Positions 56,101-62,786 are shown, counted from the first letter of the stretch. The stretch is 64,000 bases of DNA from UBA1181 sp045226255 (GCA_045226255.1 JBGVCG010000029.1:1-64000), one strand, 5' to 3'. Notes: generated by a model not told the origin, from the sequence alone. Numbers and translations: made by a program.

Positions 56101-57836
56101 ACAGCGCACTCGCCGTATATGCGAAGACATCCTATTGCGTTCGTCCTTATGCCATCAACCCGCTGCGGGGTGGTGTCATCAGCTTCGACGGCGGAACACA
56201 GTTGTGTGGCGGTGAAGGTGTGCCTCCTATCGTTGTGACGGAACTGGAAGGTGGTGAGGGTAATCCACAGTATCAGTGGCAATACAAGAACTCCCGGACA
56301 CCTGACTTCATTAACATCGACAATGCCACGGATAAGACCTATACGCCAGCGGGCATCGATATCGCAACCACTTACAGGAGAATAGCGACGGATGGAGTAT
56401 ACAAAGCCATCAGTAACGAGCTTACACTGAGCATCAGACCAGTTCCGAGTGTCGCAATGATTGATATTGATCCAGATTGGGGCAATTCACTGAGTGATTT
56501 AAGTAAGATGGGGTTAAAGTATGTAAGAAATGTGGAATATCAGTGGATTCCTAATAAGGATGTCATGAACATATATCTTGCCGATTCAGCGAATGGCGCG
56601 GACCGTACATATTGGCAGAAGAGCTATGACCAAAGCGAGTGGATAAACGTGAAGAGCGAATATAAGGACCATATGTTTGTGAATGATACGACATCGAACG
56701 TCTATTACAGATACATAGCGGAGAGTGCCTGCGGGGCGGACACGAGTTCGGTTGTAAGACTCTATACGGCTAAAATTGATCCAATAACAGACGATCAAGT
56801 AGATTACTATGGAACTTCAGGTACAGATTCGTTTACTTGCAGAAATGATGAAGTTAAAAGAGGAGAAATATACCTTCATTTCGTTTTAAAATACGACGTA
56901 TATAGAAATAGTAAATATTTATATTCGTATAAGGTGAAAGGCGGCAAAGCATTTGGATGGACATACCCTATATCACCTATCGAATGTGATACTATCTATG
57001 ACAAGCATGGAATGTATAAAGTAGTAAAAGATACTGAAATGGCCGAGAGTCGTGGTATATATATCAGTGAATTGGATGAGAACGGCGACAGACAAATTCC
57101 ATACGATGATGTCACGGTATATGTCACCCGCCATGACACCGCCCGTGGCCTGTCCGTGACGAGCGCCTTCCTCTTGAAGGTGGATATATTGAAGATTGAC
57201 GGACTTGGATTGAATGTGGATGGCAGGGAATATGTGGCAGGTGAATCGGAAATAGAGTTGCGCCAGGGCAACAGGGTTCGCTTTATACCATACGTGACCG
57301 CCAATAATATAGCGGATGTTAGTTATAGATGGTCACTGGAAGAGCCGATCAATAAGCCTTTCTTCTCCCGCTATGGCGGTCGCAACGGCATGGACGGCAT
57401 AACAAGCGAATTGCAAAATCCGACTTGCTTCTACTACAACGGCGGTTACTATCCTGTCACCCTCACGGTTACGGATGGTAGATGCACATCGACAATTAAG
57501 GACACGTCCCTCTACATCCCGGAGAGCTCGGTGAGAAGTTACCGCAGATCATTGACCCTCGAAGAAGAGGAGTTTGGGGGTGTGTACGAGGAGAACGAGA
57601 ATATAATGCTGTTCGAGCACTTCAAGGTATATCCGCTTCTCGTCACTGACTACGTGAACATAGAATCCAACCAGCCGAATGCGAAGCATGAGGCGAGACT
57701 GGTGGACGAGCAGGGTAGGGTAATGCAAATCATCAAATATATAGGTTCGGCAAGAATCGACATGGCCGGCTACGCGAGCGGAGTGTACTATGTCTGTCTC
57801 GACAACGGGGAAAGACACAGGATCCTAAAATGGTAA
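47139..57836 (+). CDS. Giant secreted repeat protein with type IX-like tail
   Basis: The 3565-residue protein has a Sec signal peptide (MVKKYIFLLVCALMAISGYG, cut before QNFG). At least eight Ig-like modules follow, each marked by a WQY or WEY strand and often a later YFRR strand (Trp near residues 773, 1483, 1688, 1805, 2384, 2495, 2690 and 3046). The last 75 residues match the type IX sorting domain (FKVYPLLVTDYVNIES, GRVMQIIKYIG, IDMAGYASGVYYVCL), but the usual Asn-Pro after VYP is replaced by LL. It is probably a cell-surface adhesin. The first 1.3 kb and patches near 52.1 and 56.8 kb are AT-richer, suggesting a mosaic. A plasmid adhesin could aid mating contact or host attachment. Confidence 0.85.
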   Translation: MVKKYIFLLVCALMAISGYGQNFGTTGITPTYYGENYGSVPGVERITKRFHSGLNRSYLHLPMDGDQAKCMYNGKSVVYMTESQLKQYDYIPITQKSFGVQYEYSNYVQWNKPDLPKELYIVTNLEWTSINPEATWNNAINYVDKNETQNIYANGNYYCTYTVGEKEFSLNTYTFWEKVLENEEALRFYKKNGYIDLYFRNVFYFKHHRVDESGRNSNEYFEGYFHTESKNVLQLRIFKCGVGDLSVNSNYNPQLENNLYAIYENQKSTFINLTSTADVFSSEFSGVTHEIKDYVRITNPIGSGGEAFTSQPSDVTFSNDIYVDNISTGTFKKCNNGREFNPGQKFEVHRSVKYKNSNFVGSEECESNKIEFLVLPSPTLDGIYEEPNIVECPTNGQLQVGSEAEFYADEYKIYSGNKCDFGEYSKYDSIYGVKYRWVYSTDKTPEKFLEVKGKKDKIKRANELFTYNPDNTPDLKIPLSSLEEGVTYKFRQCAILETFENAEIYAPDDVYYTIKISKKGKEDDLTVEVSQPEVCMGDNLEDVQFTAKYKEGEVPSDYNLEKFSFNCKIISGDDVKEFTSDNEVNTSRNYPNIQNDVRFVVSMQDGCSSEAIVKEAVVHVNPLPTFTVDNITTTSNNISLTTSTSSAGENYLVVRGYRGRECKLIISDKENSTHKYFYSEKNDGSDPKPMTGGVYKTNLTDDMPPVLYFYKKRTVGTSCISEPVKVEFMMLDEVAGNRFLVSTIYVCPGSTVPELNENNAIPEAVTGQATAMYEWQYSNDGSSWYKMSNVNEAGESLYFENKNYDGSWKRKINEDEKVYLRRVVTSYMTDGTELGKDVSDALTVTTYSKPKPSVTVDGLLKADPKCYGDTIELSMRLNNDHLLDEQTLMTSKFGASLCLTKYWYFHFDGEKHNVLKTFKEKATDWKMPATQNYMIRSAVEFCGDTIFSSQSIEVETYEKIDVTPTISSCRVVGNEITVKAAKDGHLCEIRRGSEVFAGVEGVSTAKIKLTEKKEYKYDVVVKSEETECQTTLHKSIKESEIEDRKTSVEIGPNGISSQTKVCAGVQIPLSSTVNDEYYKSYSWSVNGDIKTGETGNTLNFTFPEAGKSYKVKRTCYRYEDTELCYTVTDSTTIETVGALEVPTIALSEDSVCNGEGVEVTVTAKGGGSGTVYDLVLMPGNLSQDKSVSKDGSLVFNVNNLTVDSTFYAIVTDNTCTNKNIYKAESQKAKVTVEKDLSMVIKPANNVITPEDFKGGKTTVSVVMENVSGGDVITYSLTNGVTTTASTTITYNGSAFSLSIDSTMFDPDQKTVDLKVQRKGAKVGKCECSATYQFRLNEGFLGTPIIFSNDKTDTIEVCAGQEVELSVKNANEITFGERSILEMADAQWKWFYGNSPMATGSTYKFTVDAGRTYSYTVVFSGKDEGGRTRRISSTPFIVKGGAGMKVGGISFEGHEQNYIEFCKGSKSEVAMSCGLDPDKVAMKWEYSHTAAADDWKEVPASWNGNKTTAAKNISVGVNNLGNKKTYFRVAAVDNCNTKSQSDNYLSVSFKTDVENPRISLASSSLYSSDQPLPDSIVFNRYYYHDDPYLFLGRGEVENLEGKKQKVFFGDDLHFGENSVSVVRSEKAKISEEVCMSDTVDYTFTIYEKLVTPVLFKNPSDSSFCPNDGQTKYLTLNKIAGGDSATYKTTWQYKLANNDNWMTVNSGNNLDLFNATLGVIRKNEIGEYQQTIFIEKLMQTVSFRAIVSCGGGYPGGYATSNEVTMNVYAPLKDNGIDYGTVEICYNSAIDTIKGYAATGGSGKYTYTWEWSKDTVFSAIVKGENNLPYFAPKNVGGTYNLKTTTYFRRKVTDDVCMNTLYSNVKKVIVSDSFNIYPEDVECDKIVSTGSRAELTGITDFSQSGTHDIQYIWWETENKELARSEVSKSVLTEPLDVPNGDESFLKTYYVQSVKGGCPSANKMPIDIYVYNQTGGHIYIEDHDPEKGNYWVCSGTNNIQIASDDYAPNATFTWFFLGKIATQPTMIKRIVDGGTSVNVTTPELRLDTTNVALSLINRSGERQSVRIYRRTCVVAGGKENFLYSDTVTIYVVPTLESVSDALYGYGLTNPGGLAGDITVKGGKKNYCLGDTPNMILGYLETPVDSFWTKYKDYIGPWLYDKSYPGGFKTYYEYQKNNGEWIKDTEYDYSNNQFAGSDPYYVEADGHEMSGTYRVRRIMDDGCTTLASNELVLSLFDQKLNPDTVETYAFTPEMTSFRRSDGIVSGYEVGDSIFFSSKERNADLIWYSDPECTEVLANGSTFCSMRLTSEIAEQKAGEGAYIYVKARREECIAEAVAIPFEYGTESNGGTIYISDSIICHNGIYSDIINETPASGTYVAPVYGQMKWTYTWQYKRSRDSRTEWSKIEGETGMGLSADVINEISASIITDNTPLLIRRVATNDKGRVRYSNVLTLTHYKKLVPGTISLNGTKDKFCSYDALPYVKKALPASGGKVHGAYNVTWQYNVNGGEWETAYAIDSLYVGWLTDSLDRTVNNTINVRCKYEDECEEVISEPVQVTLYRTNDVPSIYQNSDSCNAEEVRLTVYKDEFEKTYHWYGIALYFNEDSTSFTEELYWHRTGDDNLIRRYTSMAVDYYGARSEDMETGCFSDFYYFYVDSLPKLDQATPIAPKAICIDTDLEIKGGTLSGGNGEKSFQWQTSLTGREDDYSDIVDATGEDLQLQAKFFITASYFRRIVTDMCDADTSDAVYVGIRPSVAVSSEDISFDDFKCPLGMFSSKVVAEKDSIALSEYWTLGSDTFMVADKSIQMVGFEGDSMSYPFTHFVTDSTGLTCPSEVIYVTAHNKPTITENTITTENYKPCNESIVRVNGTLLGGAYPDKIKYTWYVNNKEQVGEFGANLRYNAKDSMSIVRIADNGCRQDTSNILHLEGQPVFNYDYQHELSMEVVSNSADSSVVLNIFGSKMFSEGYYIEGDGELPVISSNNIRLPYQYDIYKDSALAVYAKTSYCVRPYAINPLRGGVISFDGGTQLCGGEGVPPIVVTELEGGEGNPQYQWQYKNSRTPDFINIDNATDKTYTPAGIDIATTYRRIATDGVYKAISNELTLSIRPVPSVAMIDIDPDWGNSLSDLSKMGLKYVRNVEYQWIPNKDVMNIYLADSANGADRTYWQKSYDQSEWINVKSEYKDHMFVNDTTSNVYYRYIAESACGADTSSVVRLYTAKIDPITDDQVDYYGTSGTDSFTCRNDEVKRGEIYLHFVLKYDVYRNSKYLYSYKVKGGKAFGWTYPISPIECDTIYDKHGMYKVVKDTEMAESRGIYISELDENGDRQIPYDDVTVYVTRHDTARGLSVTSAFLLKVDILKIDGLGLNVDGREYVAGESEIELRQGNRVRFIPYVTANNIADVSYRWSLEEPINKPFFSRYGGRNGMDGITSELQNPTCFYYNGGYYPVTLTVTDGRCTSTIKDTSLYIPESSVRSYRRSLTLEEEEFGGVYEENENIMLFEHFKVYPLLVTDYVNIESNQPNAKHEARLVDEQGRVMQIIKYIGSARIDMAGYASGVYYVCLDNGERHRILKW

Positions 57837-57843
57837 GAAAGTC

Positions 57844-57905
57844 CCGTGCGATAGCACGGTAGCCAGAGAATAGAAAGGGGGTGACCATTCGGCCATCCCC
57901 TTTTC
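57844..57905. terminator. Terminator between convergent genes
   Basis: CCGTGC/GCACGG (57844-57859, GATA loop) is followed by a larger hairpin built from AAAGGGG and CCCCTTTT (57873-57904). It lies between the adhesin stop and the pcfJ stop and may serve both strands. Confidence 0.65.
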
Positions 57906-57927
57906 AGTGAAAGCAACTTGCAACAAA

Positions 57928-59247
57928 TCAGGCAGACGCAGCAAGCATTTGTATCTTGTTCATGTTCGTGTTCACAAGGTTCATAATCTCTTCGTGTTGG
58001 TCGGTGAACTTATTGCACAGACCTCGGCTCTGCATGATTGTGAAGGTCTTGAGATTGACCTCTATCGTCTCGATTCGGTTGCCGTTCCTATCCTTGGCGG
58101 AAAGGATAAGGCTATTATCCTGCTTGTAGTAGGCGCAGGCGAACACGCAATGGTGCATTGCCGTTCCCTCCTCCTCGAACTCCTTCACACTCTTGAGCAC
58201 TTCCACGATGATGTTCCCGTTCGAGATGACTAAATCGAAGAACTTTTGCTTCGCTTCCCGATACTTCTCTTCCCATTCCATCGCTTCGGCTATTCTTCTT
58301 TCCCTCTCCTCATTCTCCCTCTTCTTCCTGAGTTCGGCAAGCCATCTGTTGTGCGCTGAGGTAAGGTTACTCGGGCATATGTAATAGGGGTTGTGCAAAT
58401 CCTTACCAAGTTCACTGAGCGAACTCATCATATCGTACCACAAACTCGCATCCTTGATGATGTAGTTGTTCCGGTTGCAGATATTGATGGCGTACTTATA
58501 GGGAATGGTCTTGTCGTTCCGATTGGCGAGGTATCGGAATACGGATAACTGATTGGTCTTTAACAGATATTCGTACTCGTTGTTGCCCAGAAGGTTCTTC
58601 GCGAACACGTTGGGTGGAAGGTTCAGCAAATCGCCTTTAAATCCGTTCCTCTTCATCTGCGGTATATAGTGACGATATGGGTAGATGTGATATGCGTCTA
58701 TGTCATAGGTGTATATCTGATAGCAGTTCGGCTTTCTCTTTATGCTCATATCCTTGTGCATGACCCATACATCCCTGTAATAGGATAGGGGAGCGACATC
58801 CCTCGCTATAATGGTCTCCTTTCCGTTCTTGTCCACCCAGTTCTGTACCACCTCATCGATGCTGAAAGTAGCCTTTTCCCCTCTTTTAGCGAATTTATCC
58901 ACCGAGTAATGGCGGAATACTTGGAATCCTTTCATCGTTGTAATGATGGTGTAGTAGTACTTATCCACGTGGATTGTACCATACTTGCCTTCCATGAGTT
59001 TCAACTCTTTACCACAATGGGGACAAGTCACCCTCTTCTCGCCATTCTGAAGTATATCCACAAGATGTTCGGGTTTATAGGGTTTGAACATCTGTCCGCA
59101 TTCACTGCACCAAGTGTTGCGCTTGTTGGAATATGCGATGGCTTGACCGAAGTGTTCCTCCGCCCACTTCCTCTGCGAGTCGGTGAGCGGTGGGAGTTGT
59201 GCGCTTAACTTCGCCACAAGTTTCTCTCTCTTTGTAATCGGTTTCAT
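57928..59247 (-). CDS. pcfJ: PcfJ-like protein
   Basis: The 439-residue protein has a zinc ribbon (CSECGQMF and CPHCGKEL, about residues 42-80), a helical middle, and the PcfJ C-terminal domain with EEEGTAMHHCVFACAYYKQD (about residue 361) and SLILSAKDRNGNRIETIEVN. PcfJ and PcfK are named from the enterococcal pCF10 transfer region and are common as a pair on Bacteroidales elements; their role is unknown. It follows pcfK by 18 bases on the same strand. Upstream of its ATG, GGGTTTTAGGGTTA is only a weak relative of the leader. Confidence 0.88.
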   Translation of the reverse strand: MKPITKREKLVAKLSAQLPPLTDSQRKWAEEHFGQAIAYSNKRNTWCSECGQMFKPYKPEHLVDILQNGEKRVTCPHCGKELKLMEGKYGTIHVDKYYYTIITTMKGFQVFRHYSVDKFAKRGEKATFSIDEVVQNWVDKNGKETIIARDVAPLSYYRDVWVMHKDMSIKRKPNCYQIYTYDIDAYHIYPYRHYIPQMKRNGFKGDLLNLPPNVFAKNLLGNNEYEYLLKTNQLSVFRYLANRNDKTIPYKYAINICNRNNYIIKDASLWYDMMSSLSELGKDLHNPYYICPSNLTSAHNRWLAELRKKRENEERERRIAEAMEWEEKYREAKQKFFDLVISNGNIIVEVLKSVKEFEEEGTAMHHCVFACAYYKQDNSLILSAKDRNGNRIETIEVNLKTFTIMQSRGLCNKFTDQHEEIMNLVNTNMNKIQMLAASA

Positions 59248-59265
59248 AATGGTAGGGTTTTAGGG

Positions 59266-59697
59266 TTAATCGAATAGGGATAATTGAACGGCTTGCGTGG
59301 GCGTCTCTTTTTTCATTACCTCCTTCTTCTTGTTCTTCTGAAGGTATTCGTTGTACATCTGCCGTTGGTAGTCTTCGAGTGCCTTCTTCCTGGCTTCCTC
59401 CTTCTCTTCCTGGGTGAGTTCGATGGGATGGTTCGCAACGGCATGGTATTCCTGCACGTTCTTCAGATCGATTTTCACCTCCTCCTCATCGTAGTAGTGG
59501 ACAGCCAAACCGAACACCTCGGCATCCGTCAGTCCGTACACACCCATCCTGACCACTTCGGAGGCGATGAAGTCGCAACACTCGGATATGCTCTTCTTCT
59601 CGTTCTCCAACTTCTGTCTAAATGTTTCGTCTCTCTCGGCTAATCTCCTCAGATAAGCCATGATGACCTCTTCAAATGCTTTGCTACAACCTTTCAT
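59266..59697 (-). CDS. pcfK: PcfK-like protein
   Basis: The 143-residue protein fits PcfK: MKGCSKAFEEVIMAYLRRLA at the start, CDFIASEVVRMGVYGLTDAE and YDEEEVKI in the middle, then a Lys/Glu helix and the C-terminal QLSLFD tip that resembles a clamp-binding or docking motif. It is upstream partner of pcfJ. Its leader (59706-59721) and 106-bp promoter module (59731-59836) match those of the 223-residue gene at 20600. Confidence 0.85.
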   Translation of the reverse strand: MKGCSKAFEEVIMAYLRRLAERDETFRQKLENEKKSISECCDFIASEVVRMGVYGLTDAEVFGLAVHYYDEEEVKIDLKNVQEYHAVANHPIELTQEEKEEARKKALEDYQRQMYNEYLQKNKKKEVMKKETPTQAVQLSLFD

Positions 59698-59705
59698 GTT
59701 CTTCT

Positions 59706-59721
59706 AATTTTAATGTTAGAT
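59706..59721 (-). promoter_or_regulatory. Conserved leader of pcfK
   Basis: On the minus strand ATCTAACATTAAAATT, 8 bases before the ATG. Sixteen bases are complementary to the candidate small RNA. Confidence 0.7.
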
Positions 59722-59730
59722 AAAAATTCG

Positions 59731-59836
59731 TTTCTTTCACATTGTAAATTTACTAATAATCAGGTAGTTACGTAAATATATAGTGTAAAAAGAGGGTCAA
59801 AAACAAATGATTTCCGACTCCTCCCCTCCCTAAAAT
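59731..59836 (-). repeat. Duplicated promoter module, copy 2
   Basis: Matches 20631-20736 over its full length in the same orientation, 39,100 bases away. It includes the G-rich motif (59818-59836), a -7-like TAAATTTA and the block TTACTAATAATCAGGTAGTT on the plus strand. Confidence 0.75.
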
Positions 59837-59945
59837 TTCCCCAGTGTCTATGTGGCGTGGTGAATGAAAAGTATATAAAAAAATATATTTTTTTCGATAT
59901 AAAAATGTATCTTAAAAAAAATATAAAAAAATATACATATAGTTA
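59837..59945. other. AT-rich spacer before the transfer operon
   Basis: About 110 bases, rich in TATA and A-runs between divergent genes. No gene is seen. Confidence 0.4.
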
Positions 59946-59975
59946 TTGTTTTTTGTATTTATTTTTATATATTTG
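59946..59975 (+). promoter_or_regulatory. Promoter of the transfer operon
   Basis: TTG (59946-59948), 19 bases, then TATATTTG (59968-59975), 20 bases before the ParA/TraA start. This is likely the main promoter for the downstream transfer genes. Confidence 0.7.
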
Positions 59976-59995
59976 CAATATAAAACAAAAGTTAT

Positions 59996-60766
59996 ATGGA
60001 GGTAATTTCAGTTGTTGGTCAAAAGGGTGGTTGCGGTAAGACAACCATGACCATCCTGCTCGCGAGCACGCTCGCGTACAAGTACAAGAAAAAGGTCGCC
60101 GTTTTGGACTGCGATACCCTGCAACAGTCACTCACCAAGTCGCGCATCAACGACCTTGCGCTGATCACGCCCTACGAGGCCGTGGACGAGAACGGGAAAA
60201 AGGTGAAGATGGTGCAGGACGGTGTCATGTTCAAGCAATTCAAGGAGCAGAACATCAAGCCGTACGACATCGTCCGTTGCAAGGAGAACGTGGACGACAT
60301 CATCAACTATCTGGTGAAGAAGGATGAGGAGGGTTGCGACTACGCGTTGCTGGACCTTCCCGGCAACGTGGACAACACGGACTACTTCCGCATCGTGTCG
60401 CTTTGCAGCATAGTGTTCCTTCCGTTCATCGTGGATTCGCTCGACTTCGATTCCAACTTCGCCTTCGCGAAGCACACGCATCAGCGGATCTTCGAGGTGA
60501 ACGAGGACTGCAACCTCAAGAAGATGTACGGGTATTGGACGAAGTTCGACGAGACGTGCCGTCCCCTCGTCTTCCAGTCCTATTGCGATAAGATCAAGAA
60601 CGAGCTTCCTGACCTTGAGATGCTGCATTTCCGCCTCGGCAACACCAAGGCGGTCGGAAACGACAAGTGCCGTAACACATTACTCCCGCCTAACAAGCAG
60701 TTCCTCGGCTATGGTAAACTCGGCCCGATATTGAACGAAATGTACGAGAAAATAAAAATGATATAG
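59996..60766 (+). CDS. traA: ParA-family ATPase, first gene of the transfer operon (TraA-like)
   Basis: The 256-residue protein has the deviant Walker A of ParA (GQKGGCGKTTM, residues 8-18), VAVLDCDTLQQS and a Walker B-like YALLDLPGNVDN. In Bacteroides conjugative elements a ParA-like TraA opens the tra operon; on a plasmid it could also drive partition. The next gene starts 1 base after the stop, so the two are co-translated. Codon use is strongly C/G at third positions. Confidence 0.88.
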   Translation: MEVISVVGQKGGCGKTTMTILLASTLAYKYKKKVAVLDCDTLQQSLTKSRINDLALITPYEAVDENGKKVKMVQDGVMFKQFKEQNIKPYDIVRCKENVDDIINYLVKKDEEGCDYALLDLPGNVDNTDYFRIVSLCSIVFLPFIVDSLDFDSNFAFAKHTHQRIFEVNEDCNLKKMYGYWTKFDETCRPLVFQSYCDKIKNELPDLEMLHFRLGNTKAVGNDKCRNTLLPPNKQFLGYGKLGPILNEMYEKIKMI

Positions 60767-60767
60767 T

Positions 60768-61223
60768 ATGGCATTTAAGGCAAGAATGATTTCCGACGAG
60801 GATTCGAAGTCGATAGCGGAGAACCTCGAACTCGGTATAACCGATACGATCCAGGAGGCGAAGTCCACACTGGAGGAGAATAGGGCGGATGCGCCCGCCA
60901 AGGCCACGGCAAGGAAGAAGAAGAAGGTGTCCAAACCGGGCATCGATTTCGACAAGCTGGTGGCCGAATCGGACATTGACCCGCAGAAGTGGCGCACCTT
61001 CAAGGAGATAACGCTCCTCCGCCCGATGGAGTTCTTCGACATGAAGGACGACATCAAGACCGTACCGCTACCCACCTCGCTCGTGGACGCGCTGAACCGT
61101 CTCTCGCTCTTCAACAAGAGCGCCTTCAACAAGACGATCATCGCGAACCTGATCGTGAGGTTCCTCAAGGAGAACCGTGACATCATCGAGCTTATCGAAC
61201 AAACTAACAAGAACAAACGATGA
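60768..61223 (+). CDS. traB: ParA partner protein, TraB-like (DUF3408-type)
   Basis: The 151-residue protein has a basic, disordered centre (RADAPAKATARKKKKVSKPG, about residues 40-60) and a C-terminal part with VPLPTSLVDALNRLSLFNKS and TIIANLIVRFLKENRDIIEL (about 100-145) that looks like a ribbon-helix-helix DNA-binding unit. This fits DUF3408/TraB, which follows TraA in CTnDOT-type operons. It could bind a centromere-like site and activate the ATPase. It overlaps the next gene by 4 bases (ATGA). Confidence 0.7.
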   Translation: MAFKARMISDEDSKSIAENLELGITDTIQEAKSTLEENRADAPAKATARKKKKVSKPGIDFDKLVAESDIDPQKWRTFKEITLLRPMEFFDMKDDIKTVPLPTSLVDALNRLSLFNKSAFNKTIIANLIVRFLKENRDIIELIEQTNKNKR

Positions 61224-62059
61224 TTCTGCTCGGTGTTTTATCAGGTTATTCATGGGGTTCGTTCCTGACGTATCTGATCTTCATCGATATTGTCGTGCTC
61301 GCCATCTGCTTCGCCCTTGACAGGTTCGTGTGGTCAAGGGACAAGGGACAGACCAAGAACGACAGGAGGAATAAGAGGGATGAGGGCGAGGAGGAGGATG
61401 GCGTCGATTACCGCAAGCTCAACGAGTCCGTCGTGGACTACAACGAGGTGAAGGTGGTCGACGAGGATTCGGATGACGAAGGTGACGCCTATTCCGCTCC
61501 CTATGGTGGGGCGGCGCCCGCGGGCTCCGACTTGTCGGATGACCTCTTCGAGGGCGATGAGCCCCAGATGGCCGATCCGGACGGGGATGCGGACGATGAC
61601 GGGGAACTGGACGTGGTAGGCATGGAGGACCCATCGGCCGGCGTGGCGGACGATGACGGGGATGAGAATGAAGGAACGGATGAGGATGACGTGGTTTTGG
61701 ACGATGATGTGGAGACGAACAACAACCTCGCCTACGCGAGGTATCTGAACGATGACCCGAGCTGCCGGATCATATCGAGCGACGACTTCGACGAGGACGC
61801 GAGGGGTAACTTCGAGTATCTCCCCGACGAGGATGACGGCAGCGAGGAGGAGGATGACGACGACGAGCTGACGGATGTGTACATCCAGCAGGGGGACGGC
61901 GAACCTGTGCCGCTTGAGGACGATGACGAGGTTTTCGGGGAGGACGACGTGGATGTCCTCAATTCAGCTTACCCGAAGAATATTGATGATGAATTGGAGG
62001 ATGCGCCTGGAGTTGACGATATGGACGATCCACAGGAAGAACCTATTTTTAACGATTAG
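61220..62059 (+). CDS. Highly acidic membrane-anchored transfer protein (TraD position)
   Basis: The 279-residue protein has one N-terminal membrane helix (LTYLIFIDIVVLAICFALDR, about residues 14-33), a short basic stretch, and then more than 220 residues dominated by Asp and Glu (DGDADDDGELDVVGMEDP, DDGSEEEDDDDELTDVYI). It must be disordered and strongly negative. Position between TraB and TraE fits TraD of CTnDOT-type operons, but no shared domain is visible, so I give no symbol. It may mimic DNA or keep proteins near the channel. Confidence 0.7.
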   Translation: MILLGVLSGYSWGSFLTYLIFIDIVVLAICFALDRFVWSRDKGQTKNDRRNKRDEGEEEDGVDYRKLNESVVDYNEVKVVDEDSDDEGDAYSAPYGGAAPAGSDLSDDLFEGDEPQMADPDGDADDDGELDVVGMEDPSAGVADDDGDENEGTDEDDVVLDDDVETNNNLAYARYLNDDPSCRIISSDDFDEDARGNFEYLPDEDDGSEEEDDDDELTDVYIQQGDGEPVPLEDDDEVFGEDDVDVLNSAYPKNIDDELEDAPGVDDMDDPQEEPIFND

Positions 62060-62065
62060 AAAATA

Positions 62066-62085
62066 TTTTGGGAAATATCCCAAAA
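62066..62085. terminator. Palindrome after the acidic protein
   Basis: TTTTGGGA/TCCCAAAA with an AATA loop, 6 bases after the stop and close to the palindrome after rep (47046-47063). A second hairpin (ACTTTTTT/AAAAAAGT, 62099-62120) follows. The pair may attenuate transcription before traE. Confidence 0.45.
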
Positions 62086-62123
62086 TAATAGCGAAAAAAC
62101 TTTTTTATTACGAAAAAAGTTTG

Positions 62124-62131
62124 TAAATTTG
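62124..62131 (+). promoter_or_regulatory. -7 box before traE
   Basis: TAAATTTG, 33 bases before the traE start. The hairpin at 62099-62120 lies over the -33 position. It could give traE and later genes a second promoter. Confidence 0.5.
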
Positions 62132-62164
62132 TACCAATTAATTAATAAATAATACATAAGTATC

Positions 62165-62461
62165 ATGAAAAGAATTTTAATGACGGCGTGCCTTGCGGGC
62201 AGCAGTTTGCTTGCTATGGCACAAGACAGCAAAATCAATCAGGGATTAACGAAGGCGACGGAACAGGTGTCCGGCATCTTCGACACGGCCACCAAGCTTC
62301 TCTACGCCGTGTGCGCCATCATGGCCATCATCGGTGCGTTCCATGTGTACAGCAAGTGGACATCGGGTGATCCGGACGTCACGAAGGCGGCTGCAGGATG
62401 GATCGGTGGTCTTATCTTTGTCGGAGTGGCTATCACGATCATTAGAGCCGTATTCCTCTAA
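62165..62461 (+). CDS. traE: Conjugal transfer protein TraE
   Basis: The 98-residue protein has a signal-like first helix (MKRILMTACLAGSSLLAMAQ) and two membrane segments (LLYAVCAIMAIIGAFHVYSK and GGLIFVGVAITIIRAVFL). Size and layout match TraE of Bacteroides conjugative elements, a small VirB2/VirB3-like inner-membrane part. Its stop TAA overlaps the traF start (TAATG), so translation is coupled. Confidence 0.88.
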   Translation: MKRILMTACLAGSSLLAMAQDSKINQGLTKATEQVSGIFDTATKLLYAVCAIMAIIGAFHVYSKWTSGDPDVTKAAAGWIGGLIFVGVAITIIRAVFL

Positions 62462-62784
62462 TGGCCGAGAACTTCTATAAGATCAACAAAGGAGTCGGGC
62501 GACCGCTCGACTTCTTTGGTCTGAAGAACTACTACATCCTGTACTTCATAGTCGGGATAGTCGTGGCTTTCCTGTCGTTCTTCGTCATCAGATTCATCAG
62601 TGAGGTGGTGAGTTACATCGTGGCGGGCACGATAGCGTTGGCATCGTACCTCGTCTCCAACTACCTGAACGCGAAGATGGGCGTGAACGGCATGGAGCAC
62701 AAGCTGGCGATGCGCTCCTGCCCGGAAAGGGTGTCCCCCAAGAGGGCGAAGCAATTGGTCAGAAGAACAAACAAAAGCAAGTGA
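62461..62784 (+). CDS. traF: Conjugal transfer protein TraF (DUF4133)
   Basis: The 107-residue protein begins MAENFYKINKGVGRPLDFFG, the conserved start of DUF4133/TraF, followed by two membrane helices (YYILYFIVGIVVAFLSFFVI and VVSYIVAGTIALASYLVSNY) and a basic C-terminus. It is a VirB3-like channel component. It lies between traE (1-base overlap) and traG (2-base gap). Confidence 0.88.
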   Translation: MAENFYKINKGVGRPLDFFGLKNYYILYFIVGIVVAFLSFFVIRFISEVVSYIVAGTIALASYLVSNYLNAKMGVNGMEHKLAMRSCPERVSPKRAKQLVRRTNKSK

Positions 62785-62786
62785 CA

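Noticed and set aside
55479..56282. 267-residue frame antisense to the giant surface protein
   Set aside because: No start signal, no promoter, and a composition expected from the reverse of the adhesin codons.
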